Of a stretch of 16,380 nucleotides of DNA, positions 1-7,101 are shown piece by piece. Source of the stretch: DAOMFM01 sp035429825 (lineage in GTDB: Bacteria; Acidobacteriota; Blastocatellia; UBA7656; JADIYM01); contig JBGAKX010000098.1 in NCBI GenBank assembly GCA_044224215.1, forward strand, positions 1 to 16,380, read 5' to 3'. How positions within the stretch are numbered: position 1 is the first letter of the stretch; each line of letters opens with the position of its first letter. A program made the translations under genes and the position numbers. Under the pieces are notes generated by a model. It saw only the letters and a list, made by a program, of their open reading frames with translations, made no database searches and was not told the DNA's origin.

Positions 1-3000
1 CGACGACGCGCAGCACGCGCCGGTCGACGGTGACCTCCGTGGCGTCGTAGCCGGTCACCGCGTCGAGCCAACGGCGGTAGGCCTGCGGCGCGTCCACGCG
101 GTCGAGGCCGCCGGGCACGCGGCGCGTGAGCGTGAGCGCGACCTGCGAGCCGAAGCCCGCGGCGAGGTGGATCGCGTACTGCACGGGATAGCGGCCGCCG
201 CGCGAGAGGTTGATCGGCCCGAGGTCGGGGTCGGGCTCGCGCAGGTTGGGCACGGGCGGCACGATGCCGTGCTCGAGGATCTTCACCGCGATGACGTCCT
301 CGATGCCGACGCCCATCGGGTGGCCGGTGAAGCCCTTGGTGTTCGAGATCACGACCTCGTTGGCCGCGGCCCCGAACACGCGGCGCAGCGCCGCGATCTC
401 CGCGGCGGCGCTCCCGCCGCGGGCGGGCGTGTAGGTCTCGTGCGAGACGAACACGGTCTCGGGTGCCATCGCGCGCCGGTCGACGCCGAAGCGCCGCTCC
501 GCCGCCGCGACCAGCGACTCGACCGCCGCCGCGACGTGGTCGACGTCGAGCCGCGTCGCGTGGAACGCGCTGTTGCGCACCTCGCTCGAGAGGAGCTCGA
601 CCTGCGCGCGCATCCCGCGCTCTTCGACCGCGTCCTGCGCCTCGACGACGAGCGCCGCGGCGCCCATGCCGAGCAGCGTGCCGTGGCGGCGCCGGTCGAA
701 CGGCAGCGCCGCGTCCTCGACGCGGTCGTCCGTCGCGGCCGCGCCCGTGGCGAGGAAGCCCGCGCCGATCCACTCCATGAGGTTGTCGCCCGTCACGTCG
801 TCGGCCGACACGATCACCACGCGGCGGCACCGGCCGGCCCGGATCCAGTCTTCAGCAAGGCCAACGGCCTGCGTGGTGCTAGCGCACGCCGAGTTGATCT
901 GCGTGTTCGGTCCACGCGCCCCGATCAGTTCGGCAAACTGCGAGTGCCCCATCGCCAGCACGCGGAACAGGAAACGCCTGTCGAACTTGTACTCCGTCCG
1001 CTCGATCTCTTCACGAAGCTCGGAGATTCGGCGATCGATCTCGACGAGTGCATTCGGGTCGTGCTCGGCGTGTGGCCTGAGTGTCTCGAGATCGGTGAGA
1101 CGCGTCCTTCGCGCGTGGTCTTCGTGGTAGCGGGACACGTACTCGGCAAACGAGTCGAGGCCCGGGAATGCCGAGGTGAAGATGATGCCCGTATCGTCGC
1201 GCATCGACTCCGGGAGCCCCCAGCCGTCGGGCAGGAGCGTCTGGCGCGTTGTCGTCTTGTACCGCAGGACCAGCGGGATGCCAGCGTCGCGCAGGGCGTC
1301 GAGACCGGCACCGATGGCAAGTTTCGTCACCACGTCGAGCGCCGGGATCCGGTCCGCCGCGACGCCGAATTCGGCCTCGAGGTCGAGTTCGCCGCCGCGC
1401 GCGGCGAGCTTGATGACGTCACCCGGGTCCTCGATGGTGTCGAACGTCGCGCCCCCGTTCTCGCGCTTCACGAGACGCGTGATGTGCTTGTCGAGCATCG
1501 CGCGGCGGAATCGGTTCGGGATCAGATCGATGAACTGCTGGCCGTGCAGGATGCGACTGACGTTCGAATCCTCGAAGATGCGTTCGGTGCCCGGAAGCCC
1601 GATCGCCGCGCCGGTGATGACGACTTCGGGCCTGGCGGCGACAGCGCCGGTCGGCCGCGCGCCCGATCCACCGTAGATCTTCATTCCGCGGTCGAGGAAC
1701 TCGGCGAACAGGTGCCCAAGCTCCGAGATGGTGTCGTTCGATGCTGATGTCATGTGGTCCTTCCGTTCCTCCGGCTGGGTTGCCGCAACAGGAGACTGCG
1801 GCTGCCGGAAGTGAGCGCTGGCAGGTGTGGTCGCGACTTCGGCTTGCGGGTGCGTCTCGGCCGGCTCTTCGATTCCGACACCAAGTCCCGCGGCGTAGAG
1901 TCCGCACAACGCCTGATTGAACGACGCGATATCGCCGTTCTTTGGGTGATTCGAGAAGAGCGACTGCGTGCCGTCGCGGTCTCCAAGCACGTCGTCGACA
2001 AAGCCCTGCAGCGCCTTCTTGGGCCCCGTCTCGACGAACACGCGCGCGCCGGCGTCATAGAGTGTTTCGAGCCCCGTCACGAACTGGACGGGCGATGCAA
2101 CCTGGCGCCCGAGAATGTCGAGCATTCGGGGTCGTGCATCCGGATCCATCGGGTAGAACGTCCCGTCGACGTTCGCGATGATCGGAAGCTTGGGCGGCAC
2201 GAGGCGCAGGTGGTCGAGCTCGTTCTTCAACGGCTCGCTCGCGGGCGCGACGATCGTGGTGTGGAATGCATGGCTCACCGGGAGCTGGACGGCGTTGAAG
2301 CCTGCCGCGAGGAACGCGTTCATCGCGCGTTCAACGGCTTCGCTTGCGCCGCCAATGACGGCCTGGCTGCGACTGTTGACGTTTGCGATGACGACGTAGC
2401 CGTCGATCGTCGACAGAATGCGCTCGATCTCGTGAATCGGCGCGAAGACGGCGACCATCCATCCCTTGTCGCCGACGGAAACGCGCGTCATCTCGCGTCC
2501 GCGCGCGCTCACGGCGAGGAGTGCGTCCTCGAACGGCAATGCCTCGGAGGCGACTAGCGCGCCGTATTCGCCCAAGCTGTGGCCCATGACCATGTCCGGC
2601 TTGATACCGTATGCCGCGTACAGGCGAGTGAACGCCTCGTCGACGGCGAGCACGGCGGGTTGCGTGATCGCGGTCTGGCGCAGGCTCTCTTCGGACTGCG
2701 CGATGGCATCGGCGTCGGCGGCATCGGCGAACAGATACTCGGTGATCGGCTTGCCGAGGAGAGGCTCCATGATGCGGTCCGCCTCGTGGAAGACCTCGTC
2801 GACGATGGGCTCGACGTGCCTGAGCGTGTCGAGCATGTTCACGTACTGCGAACCCTGTCCCGGGTAAAGGAACGCGACCTTCGGCGCCGGGCCGTGTCCG
2901 CGGAAGATCCCCTGGGCGCGAAGCGCTTTCCACATTCCCGCGTTGTCGGCGGCGATCGCCTTCAGCGCCTTGTCGATCTTGCCCGCGAGATCGGCCGCAT

Positions 3001-4666
3001 CGGCATAGTCGATCGCGATGCGCTGGTCGGCGCGAAGATCGGATGCGTGCGGAGCGCGCGGTTCCGGCGCGCGGCCGGATTCCGCATCGGCAAGCAGGGA
3101 CCGGAGGCGCGCTTCGATCTCTGCCGTTGACGATCCGCCAACGAGCAGTGCGCCCCTCAAGGGCCGTTTGGGCTCGGACGGCGGAAGTGCGGCGTTCGGT
3201 GTCGTCGCAACCGACATGGATCGCGAGCCGTTCGACTTCAGGCGACCGGGTATGTACTCCTCGACGACCACATGGAAGTTCGTGCCGCCAAAGCCAAATG
3301 CACTCACGCCGGCCCGGCGCGCGCCGCACGCCGCTTCGGGCCACTGCCGAAGGTCCGTGTTCACGTAGAAGGGTGACGTCGCAAAGTCGATGTTGGGGTT
3401 CGGGCTCTTGAAGTTCAGGCTGGGGGGCAGGACCTTGTCGTGGAGCGCAAAGACCGTCTTCAGGAGTCCGGCGGCGCCCGCGGCGCCTTTCAGGTGTCCG
3501 ATGTTCGACTTGACGGATCCGAGCGGGATCGACCGTCGCTCGGCGCCCGCGGCGCCGATGATGTCGATCAGGCTCTGCACCTCGACGACGTCGCCGACGC
3601 GCGTGGAGGTTCCGTGGCCTTCGACCAGCGTTGCGGTCGCGGGCGACAGCCCTGCGTTGCGCCAGGCGCGCTCGACGGCGAGTCGCTGACCGACGGGATT
3701 TGGCGCGGTGATGCCCTTGCCGCGGCCGTCGCTCGAGCCGCCGATTCCCCGTATCACTGCGTAGATCTTGTCGCCGGCACGCTCGGCGTCCTCGAGGCGC
3801 TTCAGGATGAAGATCGACGCGCCCTCTCCCATGACGAATCCGTCGGCGCCGTCTGCGTACGGCCTCGTTCCCGTCGCCGACAGGGCGCCGATCTTGCAGA
3901 ACTTCGTAAAGGTCGAGACCCCCATGTTTCGATCGACGCCGCCGGTGATGACGCTGTCAAAATCGCGCTCGACGAGTCCTTCGATCGCGGCGCTCATCGC
4001 GGCCATCGCGGATGCGCACGCCGCGTCGGTCACGTAGTTCGGCCCGTGCAGGTTGAACAGGTTTGCGATGCGACCGGGCATGCAGTTGGCGAGCTCGCCG
4101 GGCATGGTGTCTTCCGTGATCTCCGGGAAGTACCCATTGAAGCGCTCGTGAAACTGGTTGAGGATGGCCGACCGGACGTCGGGGCTGAGTGCCTCGAACG
4201 ACTCGGCCGCCGACAGTTCGCGGGCGAGCTCGGGGAACCACACGCGGAACGACGTGACGTAGTGTCGTTCGCCGGCCATCGCGTTTCCGAGGATGACCGC
4301 GGTGTTTTCGAGATCGAGCGGGCGATCGGGGTAGCCAAAGTCGAGGAGCGCCTCGCGCGAGGCACTCACTGCCCACTTCTGCACGTCGTCCATGGATTCC
4401 GCAACACGCGGAGGGATGGGGAGGTGCCACGCTGCGGGATTCCAGTCGAATTCGCGGACCCAGCCGCCGATCTTGGAGTAGGTCTTGTCGGGGGCGTGCG
4501 GGTCTGGATCGTAGTAGAGCGCCGGATCCCAGCGCTCGGGGCGCACATCGGAAATGCTGTATCTGCCCTCGCGGATGTTGTTCCAGAAGGCGCGGGCGTT
4601 TGGCGCGTCGGGGAGGATTGCCCCGACTCCGACGATTGCGATGGCGCGATATGCGGTGTCTTCCAT
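1..4666 (-). CDS. Large KS-AT-KS iterative polyketide/fatty-acid synthase (PUFA-synthase-like), 3' end beyond window
   Basis: The frame is open from ATG at 4666 to base 1 (1555 codons) and runs off the left edge. Domain 1 (residues about 5-470) is a ketosynthase with Cys217 in DAACASAM, His351 in EGHGTSTRVGD and His391 in NIGHLKGAAG, so its triad is complete. Its DPDPHAPDKTY region resembles PfaA/HglE-type synthases. Domain 2 (about 598-900) is an acyltransferase with GQGSQY at 603, Ser697 in GHSLGEYG and His802 in AFHT. A Pro/Ala/Gln-rich linker follows (about 925-1010). Domain 3 (about 1011-1515) is a second ketosynthase with Cys1261 in NSACAST, His1409 in VSHETYT and His1449 in FTGHPMG; its Cys lies about 250 residues from the domain start, longer than usual. 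No carrier, KR or DH domain is visible, so these would lie beyond the window. The start follows a weak AGG about 9 nt upstream. It is probably co-transcribed with the acyl-CoA dehydrogenase upstream. The product class (long-chain, polyunsaturated or polyketide lipid) cannot be told. Codon use changes sharply near base 850. Confidence 0.9.
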   Translation of the reverse strand, partial: MEDTAYRAIAIVGVGAILPDAPNARAFWNNIREGRYSISDVRPERWDPALYYDPDPHAPDKTYSKIGGWVREFDWNPAAWHLPIPPRVAESMDDVQKWAVSASREALLDFGYPDRPLDLENTAVILGNAMAGERHYVTSFRVWFPELARELSAAESFEALSPDVRSAILNQFHERFNGYFPEITEDTMPGELANCMPGRIANLFNLHGPNYVTDAACASAMAAMSAAIEGLVERDFDSVITGGVDRNMGVSTFTKFCKIGALSATGTRPYADGADGFVMGEGASIFILKRLEDAERAGDKIYAVIRGIGGSSDGRGKGITAPNPVGQRLAVERAWRNAGLSPATATLVEGHGTSTRVGDVVEVQSLIDIIGAAGAERRSIPLGSVKSNIGHLKGAAGAAGLLKTVFALHDKVLPPSLNFKSPNPNIDFATSPFYVNTDLRQWPEAACGARRAGVSAFGFGGTNFHVVVEEYIPGRLKSNGSRSMSVATTPNAALPPSEPKRPLRGALLVGGSSTAEIEARLRSLLADAESGRAPEPRAPHASDLRADQRIAIDYADAADLAGKIDKALKAIAADNAGMWKALRAQGIFRGHGPAPKVAFLYPGQGSQYVNMLDTLRHVEPIVDEVFHEADRIMEPLLGKPITEYLFADAADADAIAQSEESLRQTAITQPAVLAVDEAFTRLYAAYGIKPDMVMGHSLGEYGALVASEALPFEDALLAVSARGREMTRVSVGDKGWMVAVFAPIHEIERILSTIDGYVVIANVNSRSQAVIGGASEAVERAMNAFLAAGFNAVQLPVSHAFHTTIVAPASEPLKNELDHLRLVPPKLPIIANVDGTFYPMDPDARPRMLDILGRQVASPVQFVTGLETLYDAGARVFVETGPKKALQGFVDDVLGDRDGTQSLFSNHPKNGDIASFNQALCGLYAAGLGVGIEEPAETHPQAEVATTPASAHFRQPQSPVAATQPEERKDHMTSASNDTISELGHLFAEFLDRGMKIYGGSGARPTGAVAARPEVVITGAAIGLPGTERIFEDSNVSRILHGQQFIDLIPNRFRRAMLDKHITRLVKRENGGATFDTIEDPGDVIKLAARGGELDLEAEFGVAADRIPALDVVTKLAIGAGLDALRDAGIPLVLRYKTTTRQTLLPDGWGLPESMRDDTGIIFTSAFPGLDSFAEYVSRYHEDHARRTRLTDLETLRPHAEHDPNALVEIDRRISELREEIERTEYKFDRRFLFRVLAMGHSQFAELIGARGPNTQINSACASTTQAVGLAEDWIRAGRCRRVVIVSADDVTGDNLMEWIGAGFLATGAAATDDRVEDAALPFDRRRHGTLLGMGAAALVVEAQDAVEERGMRAQVELLSSEVRNSAFHATRLDVDHVAAAVESLVAAAERRFGVDRRAMAPETVFVSHETYTPARGGSAAAEIAALRRVFGAAANEVVISNTKGFTGHPMGVGIEDVIAVKILEHGIVPPVPNLREPDPDLGPINLSRGGRYPVQYAIHLAAGFGSQVALTLTRRVPGGLDRVDAPQAYRRWLDAVTGYDATEVTVDRRVLRVV
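1751..1772 (-). promoter_or_regulatory. Internal ribosome-binding-site-like sequence and in-frame ATG at the AT/KS2 linker
   Basis: Within the synthase frame, GGAGG (1768-1772) and AAGGA (1758-1762) precede an in-frame ATG (codon 972, 1751-1753); AAGGA sits 4 nt from the ATG. The ATG opens the stretch MTSASNDTISELGHLF about 40 residues before the second ketosynthase fold. This is a better Shine-Dalgarno match than the one at the gene's own start at 4666. It could be a relic of a gene fusion or a working internal start. The reading frame is nevertheless continuous through it. Confidence 0.35.
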
Positions 4667-4678
4667 GGCGTGGTACCT

Positions 4679-4695
4679 GAACTGGTCGTCAGTTC
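4679..4695. repeat. Short perfect inverted repeat just upstream of the synthase start
   Basis: GAACTG (4679-4684), a 5-nt loop and CAGTTC (4690-4695) form a perfect 6-bp dyad, 13-29 nt upstream of the synthase ATG, inside the 123-bp gap after the acyl-CoA dehydrogenase. It could be an operator half-site pair or an mRNA hairpin affecting synthase translation. A 26-codon minus-strand reading frame (4689-4769, with GAGG 5 nt before its ATG) ends inside the dyad; it is too short to judge as a gene. Confidence 0.3.
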
Positions 4696-4789
4696 GTTTC
4701 GAGCCGGCCTCCCTGGGCCGGAGTGTTCGCGGGCAATGCATCCGCGAGCTCATGTGTCGGAAACTTCATTGTCGCCTCGTCATCCAGGG

Positions 4790-6460
4790 TTACCCGGCGG
4801 CCACGCTCGCCCTGTGGTAGACGGCGTCCGCGATCTGGTCCATGTCGGCGACGAGCCCAATCTGGGCGCGATTGATGTCGTCGGTACGGAGTGCCGCGGC
4901 GAGTGTCGCCGCGTCGGCCTCGCCGGATCCGATGACCCACCGGAGCGACTCGCTGGCGATTCGCGATGCCGCGTCGCGCGCGCACACGCGACTGATGGCC
5001 GCAAACGCGTCGGCGTGAAATCGCCGGTCGGCCTTCTCCGGGAGCTTGCCATCCGCAGTCCGCGCCGCGCGTCGAACGACACACGCCGCGCCTTCTGCCA
5101 GAGCGATCAGCTGGCCAATGCGAAACAGAATGTGCTGATGCCGCGTCAGGCGGCCGATTCGCACCTGCTCGAGCGCCTCGGCGAGCGCGTGCAGGGCAAG
5201 CGCCGCGATGCCAGCCCCGATGTGCGGGTGCTGCGCGTGGAGCACTTCGAGCTTTCGAGCTTCGTCGTGATAGTGCTGGCCACGGGTCTTCAGGTGTGAC
5301 TGCCAGCGGTCCCGGCTGATGGTCATCTCCATGATCTCGGAGGTGCCTTCATAGATCGTCGTGATGCGCACGTCGCGCTTGATCTTCTCGACCATGTATT
5401 CGCGCGAGTACCCGTAGCCGCCGAGGGCCTGGATACTGGCGTCGGCCGCATCGTTTCCGGCCTCGGATGCCAGGTACTTTGCGATTGCGCCTTCGGTGTT
5501 CAGGCCTTCCTCGCCGGCGCTCAGCCGCTCGGCGACCTCCTCGATGTAGGCACGGCCCGCTTCGAGCCGAACGACGTTCGGCACGATCAGCTTGTGGGTG
5601 TAGCCCTGCTTTTCGGAGAGGGGGGCTCCGGCCTGGATGCGGCCGGTCGAATAGTCGATCGCGCGATCGAGTGCGGCCCAGCCGCCGCCGAGGCCGAACG
5701 CGGCGACCATCAGGCGCGTGTAGCCGAACACGAGCTGCGCCTGCACGAGGCCCTGGCCTTCGACGCCTCCGACGAGGCGGTCCGCATCGACGTATACGTC
5801 CTCGAACGACAGTGGCGTCGTGTTGCTTGCGCGGATGCCATGCTTGTCCTCGTGACGGCCGTGCGAGAACCCTTCGGCACCGGCTTCGACGACAAACCAG
5901 CTCGGGCCGCCGGGCGCATTGGCGAGCACCGTGAAGACATCGGCAACGCCACCGTTGCTGATCCACTGTTTGCTGCCGTTGATTCGGTACCCGACGATTT
6001 GCCCGTCGGATTCGACGCGAGCCGCCGTCGAGCGCATCGCGGCAAGGTCGCTGCCGGCTTCGGGCTCCGTGGCGCAGTAGGCCATCAAGATTCCTTCGTC
6101 GGCGATGCGCGTCAGCCAGCGGCGTTGCTGGTCATCGGTTCCTCCGGCGAGAATCGGGTCGCTGCCGAGAAACGTCGCCAGAACGCCCGTTGCGATGCCA
6201 AGATCGATTCTCGCCATCACTTCGCAGACCCGGTAGACGTCGAAGGCATCGCCGCCCATTCCGTTGAAGTCCTCGGGGACAAACAGAAGCTGGATGCCGA
6301 TCTCGGACCCGCAGAGCTCGCGGACGATGTCCATCGGACATTCGTTTGCGGTGTCGAGTTCGAGGAGCACCTTGTCGGGGAGTTTGTCGGCTGCAAAGTC
6401 GTGAAGGGACTTGAGGATGAGATCGAGTGATTCGCTGTCGAGTCCGGCGCCTGGCTTCAT
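4790..6460 (-). CDS. Acyl-CoA dehydrogenase, VLCAD/ACAD9-like long form
   Basis: This is a FAD-dependent enzyme of 556 aa that would introduce a trans-2 double bond into acyl-CoA, normally the first step of beta-oxidation. Family signature 1 appears as ATEPEAGSD (about residues 129-137), and signature 2 as QALGGYGYSREYMVE followed by RDVR. The catalytic base is Glu371 in YEGTSEI. ISNGGVADVFTV resembles the matching stretch of very-long-chain/ACAD9-type members, and so does the helical C-terminal extension of about 170 residues beyond the usual ~385-aa core. The start at 6460 is chosen because GGAGAG lies 7 nt upstream; the frame stays open further upstream without family similarity. It is first in an apparent operon with the KS-AT-KS synthase. 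It could feed or desaturate acyl-CoA precursors for that synthase, or act in general fatty-acid degradation alongside the divergent glyoxylate operon. Physiological substrate length is inference. Confidence 0.93.
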   Translation of the reverse strand: MKPGAGLDSESLDLILKSLHDFAADKLPDKVLLELDTANECPMDIVRELCGSEIGIQLLFVPEDFNGMGGDAFDVYRVCEVMARIDLGIATGVLATFLGSDPILAGGTDDQQRRWLTRIADEGILMAYCATEPEAGSDLAAMRSTAARVESDGQIVGYRINGSKQWISNGGVADVFTVLANAPGGPSWFVVEAGAEGFSHGRHEDKHGIRASNTTPLSFEDVYVDADRLVGGVEGQGLVQAQLVFGYTRLMVAAFGLGGGWAALDRAIDYSTGRIQAGAPLSEKQGYTHKLIVPNVVRLEAGRAYIEEVAERLSAGEEGLNTEGAIAKYLASEAGNDAADASIQALGGYGYSREYMVEKIKRDVRITTIYEGTSEIMEMTISRDRWQSHLKTRGQHYHDEARKLEVLHAQHPHIGAGIAALALHALAEALEQVRIGRLTRHQHILFRIGQLIALAEGAACVVRRAARTADGKLPEKADRRFHADAFAAISRVCARDAASRIASESLRWVIGSGEADAATLAAALRTDDINRAQIGLVADMDQIADAVYHRASVAAG

Positions 6461-6565
6461 GTCTGTTCTCTCCGTGTCATCGTTGACCCCGCGTTTGTAG
6501 AGAGACGAACAAGGCAAGAACCGTTCCGAATCGGGATTACCTGGAGCGAGTCCGGGATCCGGCTC

Positions 6566-6578
6566 CGTGTGGCACACG
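6566..6578. promoter_or_regulatory. Candidate operator dyad 1
   Basis: CGTGTG, one central base, CACACG: a perfect dyad with 6-bp arms about 106 bp upstream of the acyl-CoA dehydrogenase start. It has the TGT-NNN-ACA core also seen at 6818-6826. Function is inferred only from position and symmetry. Confidence 0.25.
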
Positions 6579-6624
6579 CCGCCTGCGATGCCTGAACAGG
6601 GCAGTGCGCGGATGTGTCCGCCAG

Positions 6625-6642
6625 CCGGGCTCATTCGCCCGG
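6625..6642. repeat. GC-rich hairpin in the divergent region
   Basis: CCGGGC, a 6-nt loop (tcattc), GCCCGG: a perfect 6-bp stem. No T-run follows, so it is not a typical intrinsic terminator. It may be a chance feature of GC-rich DNA. Confidence 0.2.
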
Positions 6643-6761
6643 GCACGTCTTTGCGGAGCCGGCGAGACGGTCGGTCGGGCGTGGAGGCTGCGTCGACGTG
6701 ACCTCGCTCCGGCTCGGGCTCCGATGAGTGATTTCGCTCACCGTGGGGCGAAAGGCTCCAC

Positions 6762-6774
6762 ATGTGAGACACAT
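6762..6774. promoter_or_regulatory. Candidate operator dyad 2
   Basis: ATGTG, AGA, CACAT: perfect 5-bp arms with a 3-nt centre. It resembles the TGT...ACA dyads at 6566 and 6817 but has 5 rather than 3 nt between the TGT and ACA triplets. Confidence 0.22.
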
Positions 6775-6816
6775 AGCGGCCGAGTTGGCAGGTGCGCGTA
6801 CGTCCGATAACGCATC

Positions 6817-6827
6817 GTGTCGGACAC
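6817..6827. promoter_or_regulatory. Candidate operator dyad 3
   Basis: GTGTC, G, GACAC: perfect 5-bp arms around one base, with the same TGT-NNN-ACA core as dyad 1. It lies 275 bp upstream of the malate synthase start. Confidence 0.22.
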
Positions 6828-7101
6828 ATCCAAACGCCTTGGCACATCGGCTGGACGCGCGGTCCGCGCCTCGTCCACCGTTGCGAAGCCGACCGGTCAC
6901 CCGTGTCGATGCCCGGCGGCGCACATCTTTGTCGCTGGTATGGAATTCGCAAGTAGGATCAGGGCGGGGCCTGTGCTGGAGTATTGCGGCAGCCCGCTCT
7001 ATGCTCTCCGGACCGTACCCGCTGCGGCGCGCAGCCTGTGAGGCGAATCGACGAGCCTGTTGAACCGAGGTTGCGGATCGCGGCGCCGGACGATCGTGTC
7101 C

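Larger units (their letters stand above)
6461..7101. promoter_or_regulatory. Divergent intergenic region between the acyl-CoA dehydrogenase and malate synthase operons
   Basis: These 641 bp separate two divergent operons. Open frames exist here on both strands, but their conceptual products are Arg/Ser/Ala-rich with no recognisable motif, so I call no gene. The region must hold both promoters. I could not place convincing -35/-10 pairs by eye. It contains several short dyads (listed separately), three of which share a TGT...ACA pattern, which suits binding of a dimeric repressor such as a TetR- or GntR-type acyl-CoA sensor. No regulator gene is in the window. Confidence 0.5.

Noticed and set aside
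167..1747. Plus-strand open frame of 526 codons at the left edge
   Set aside because: Antisense to the second ketosynthase domain, whose catalytic motifs are intact on the minus strand.
3440..5299. Long plus-strand open frame of 619 codons opposite the synthase and dehydrogenase
   Set aside because: Antisense to two clearly recognisable genes, with an Arg/Asp/Val-rich product that has no motif. Such shadows are expected in GC-rich DNA.
6461..6952. Upstream in-frame extension of the acyl-CoA dehydrogenase
   Set aside because: The extra ~160 residues have low-complexity Arg/Pro/Gly sequence and no family match, while the ATG at 6460 has a GGAGAG site.
6728..7063. Possible 111-codon gene in the divergent region
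   Set aside because: No ribosome site, Arg/Ala/Ser-rich product and no motif; equally long frames overlap it on the other strand.
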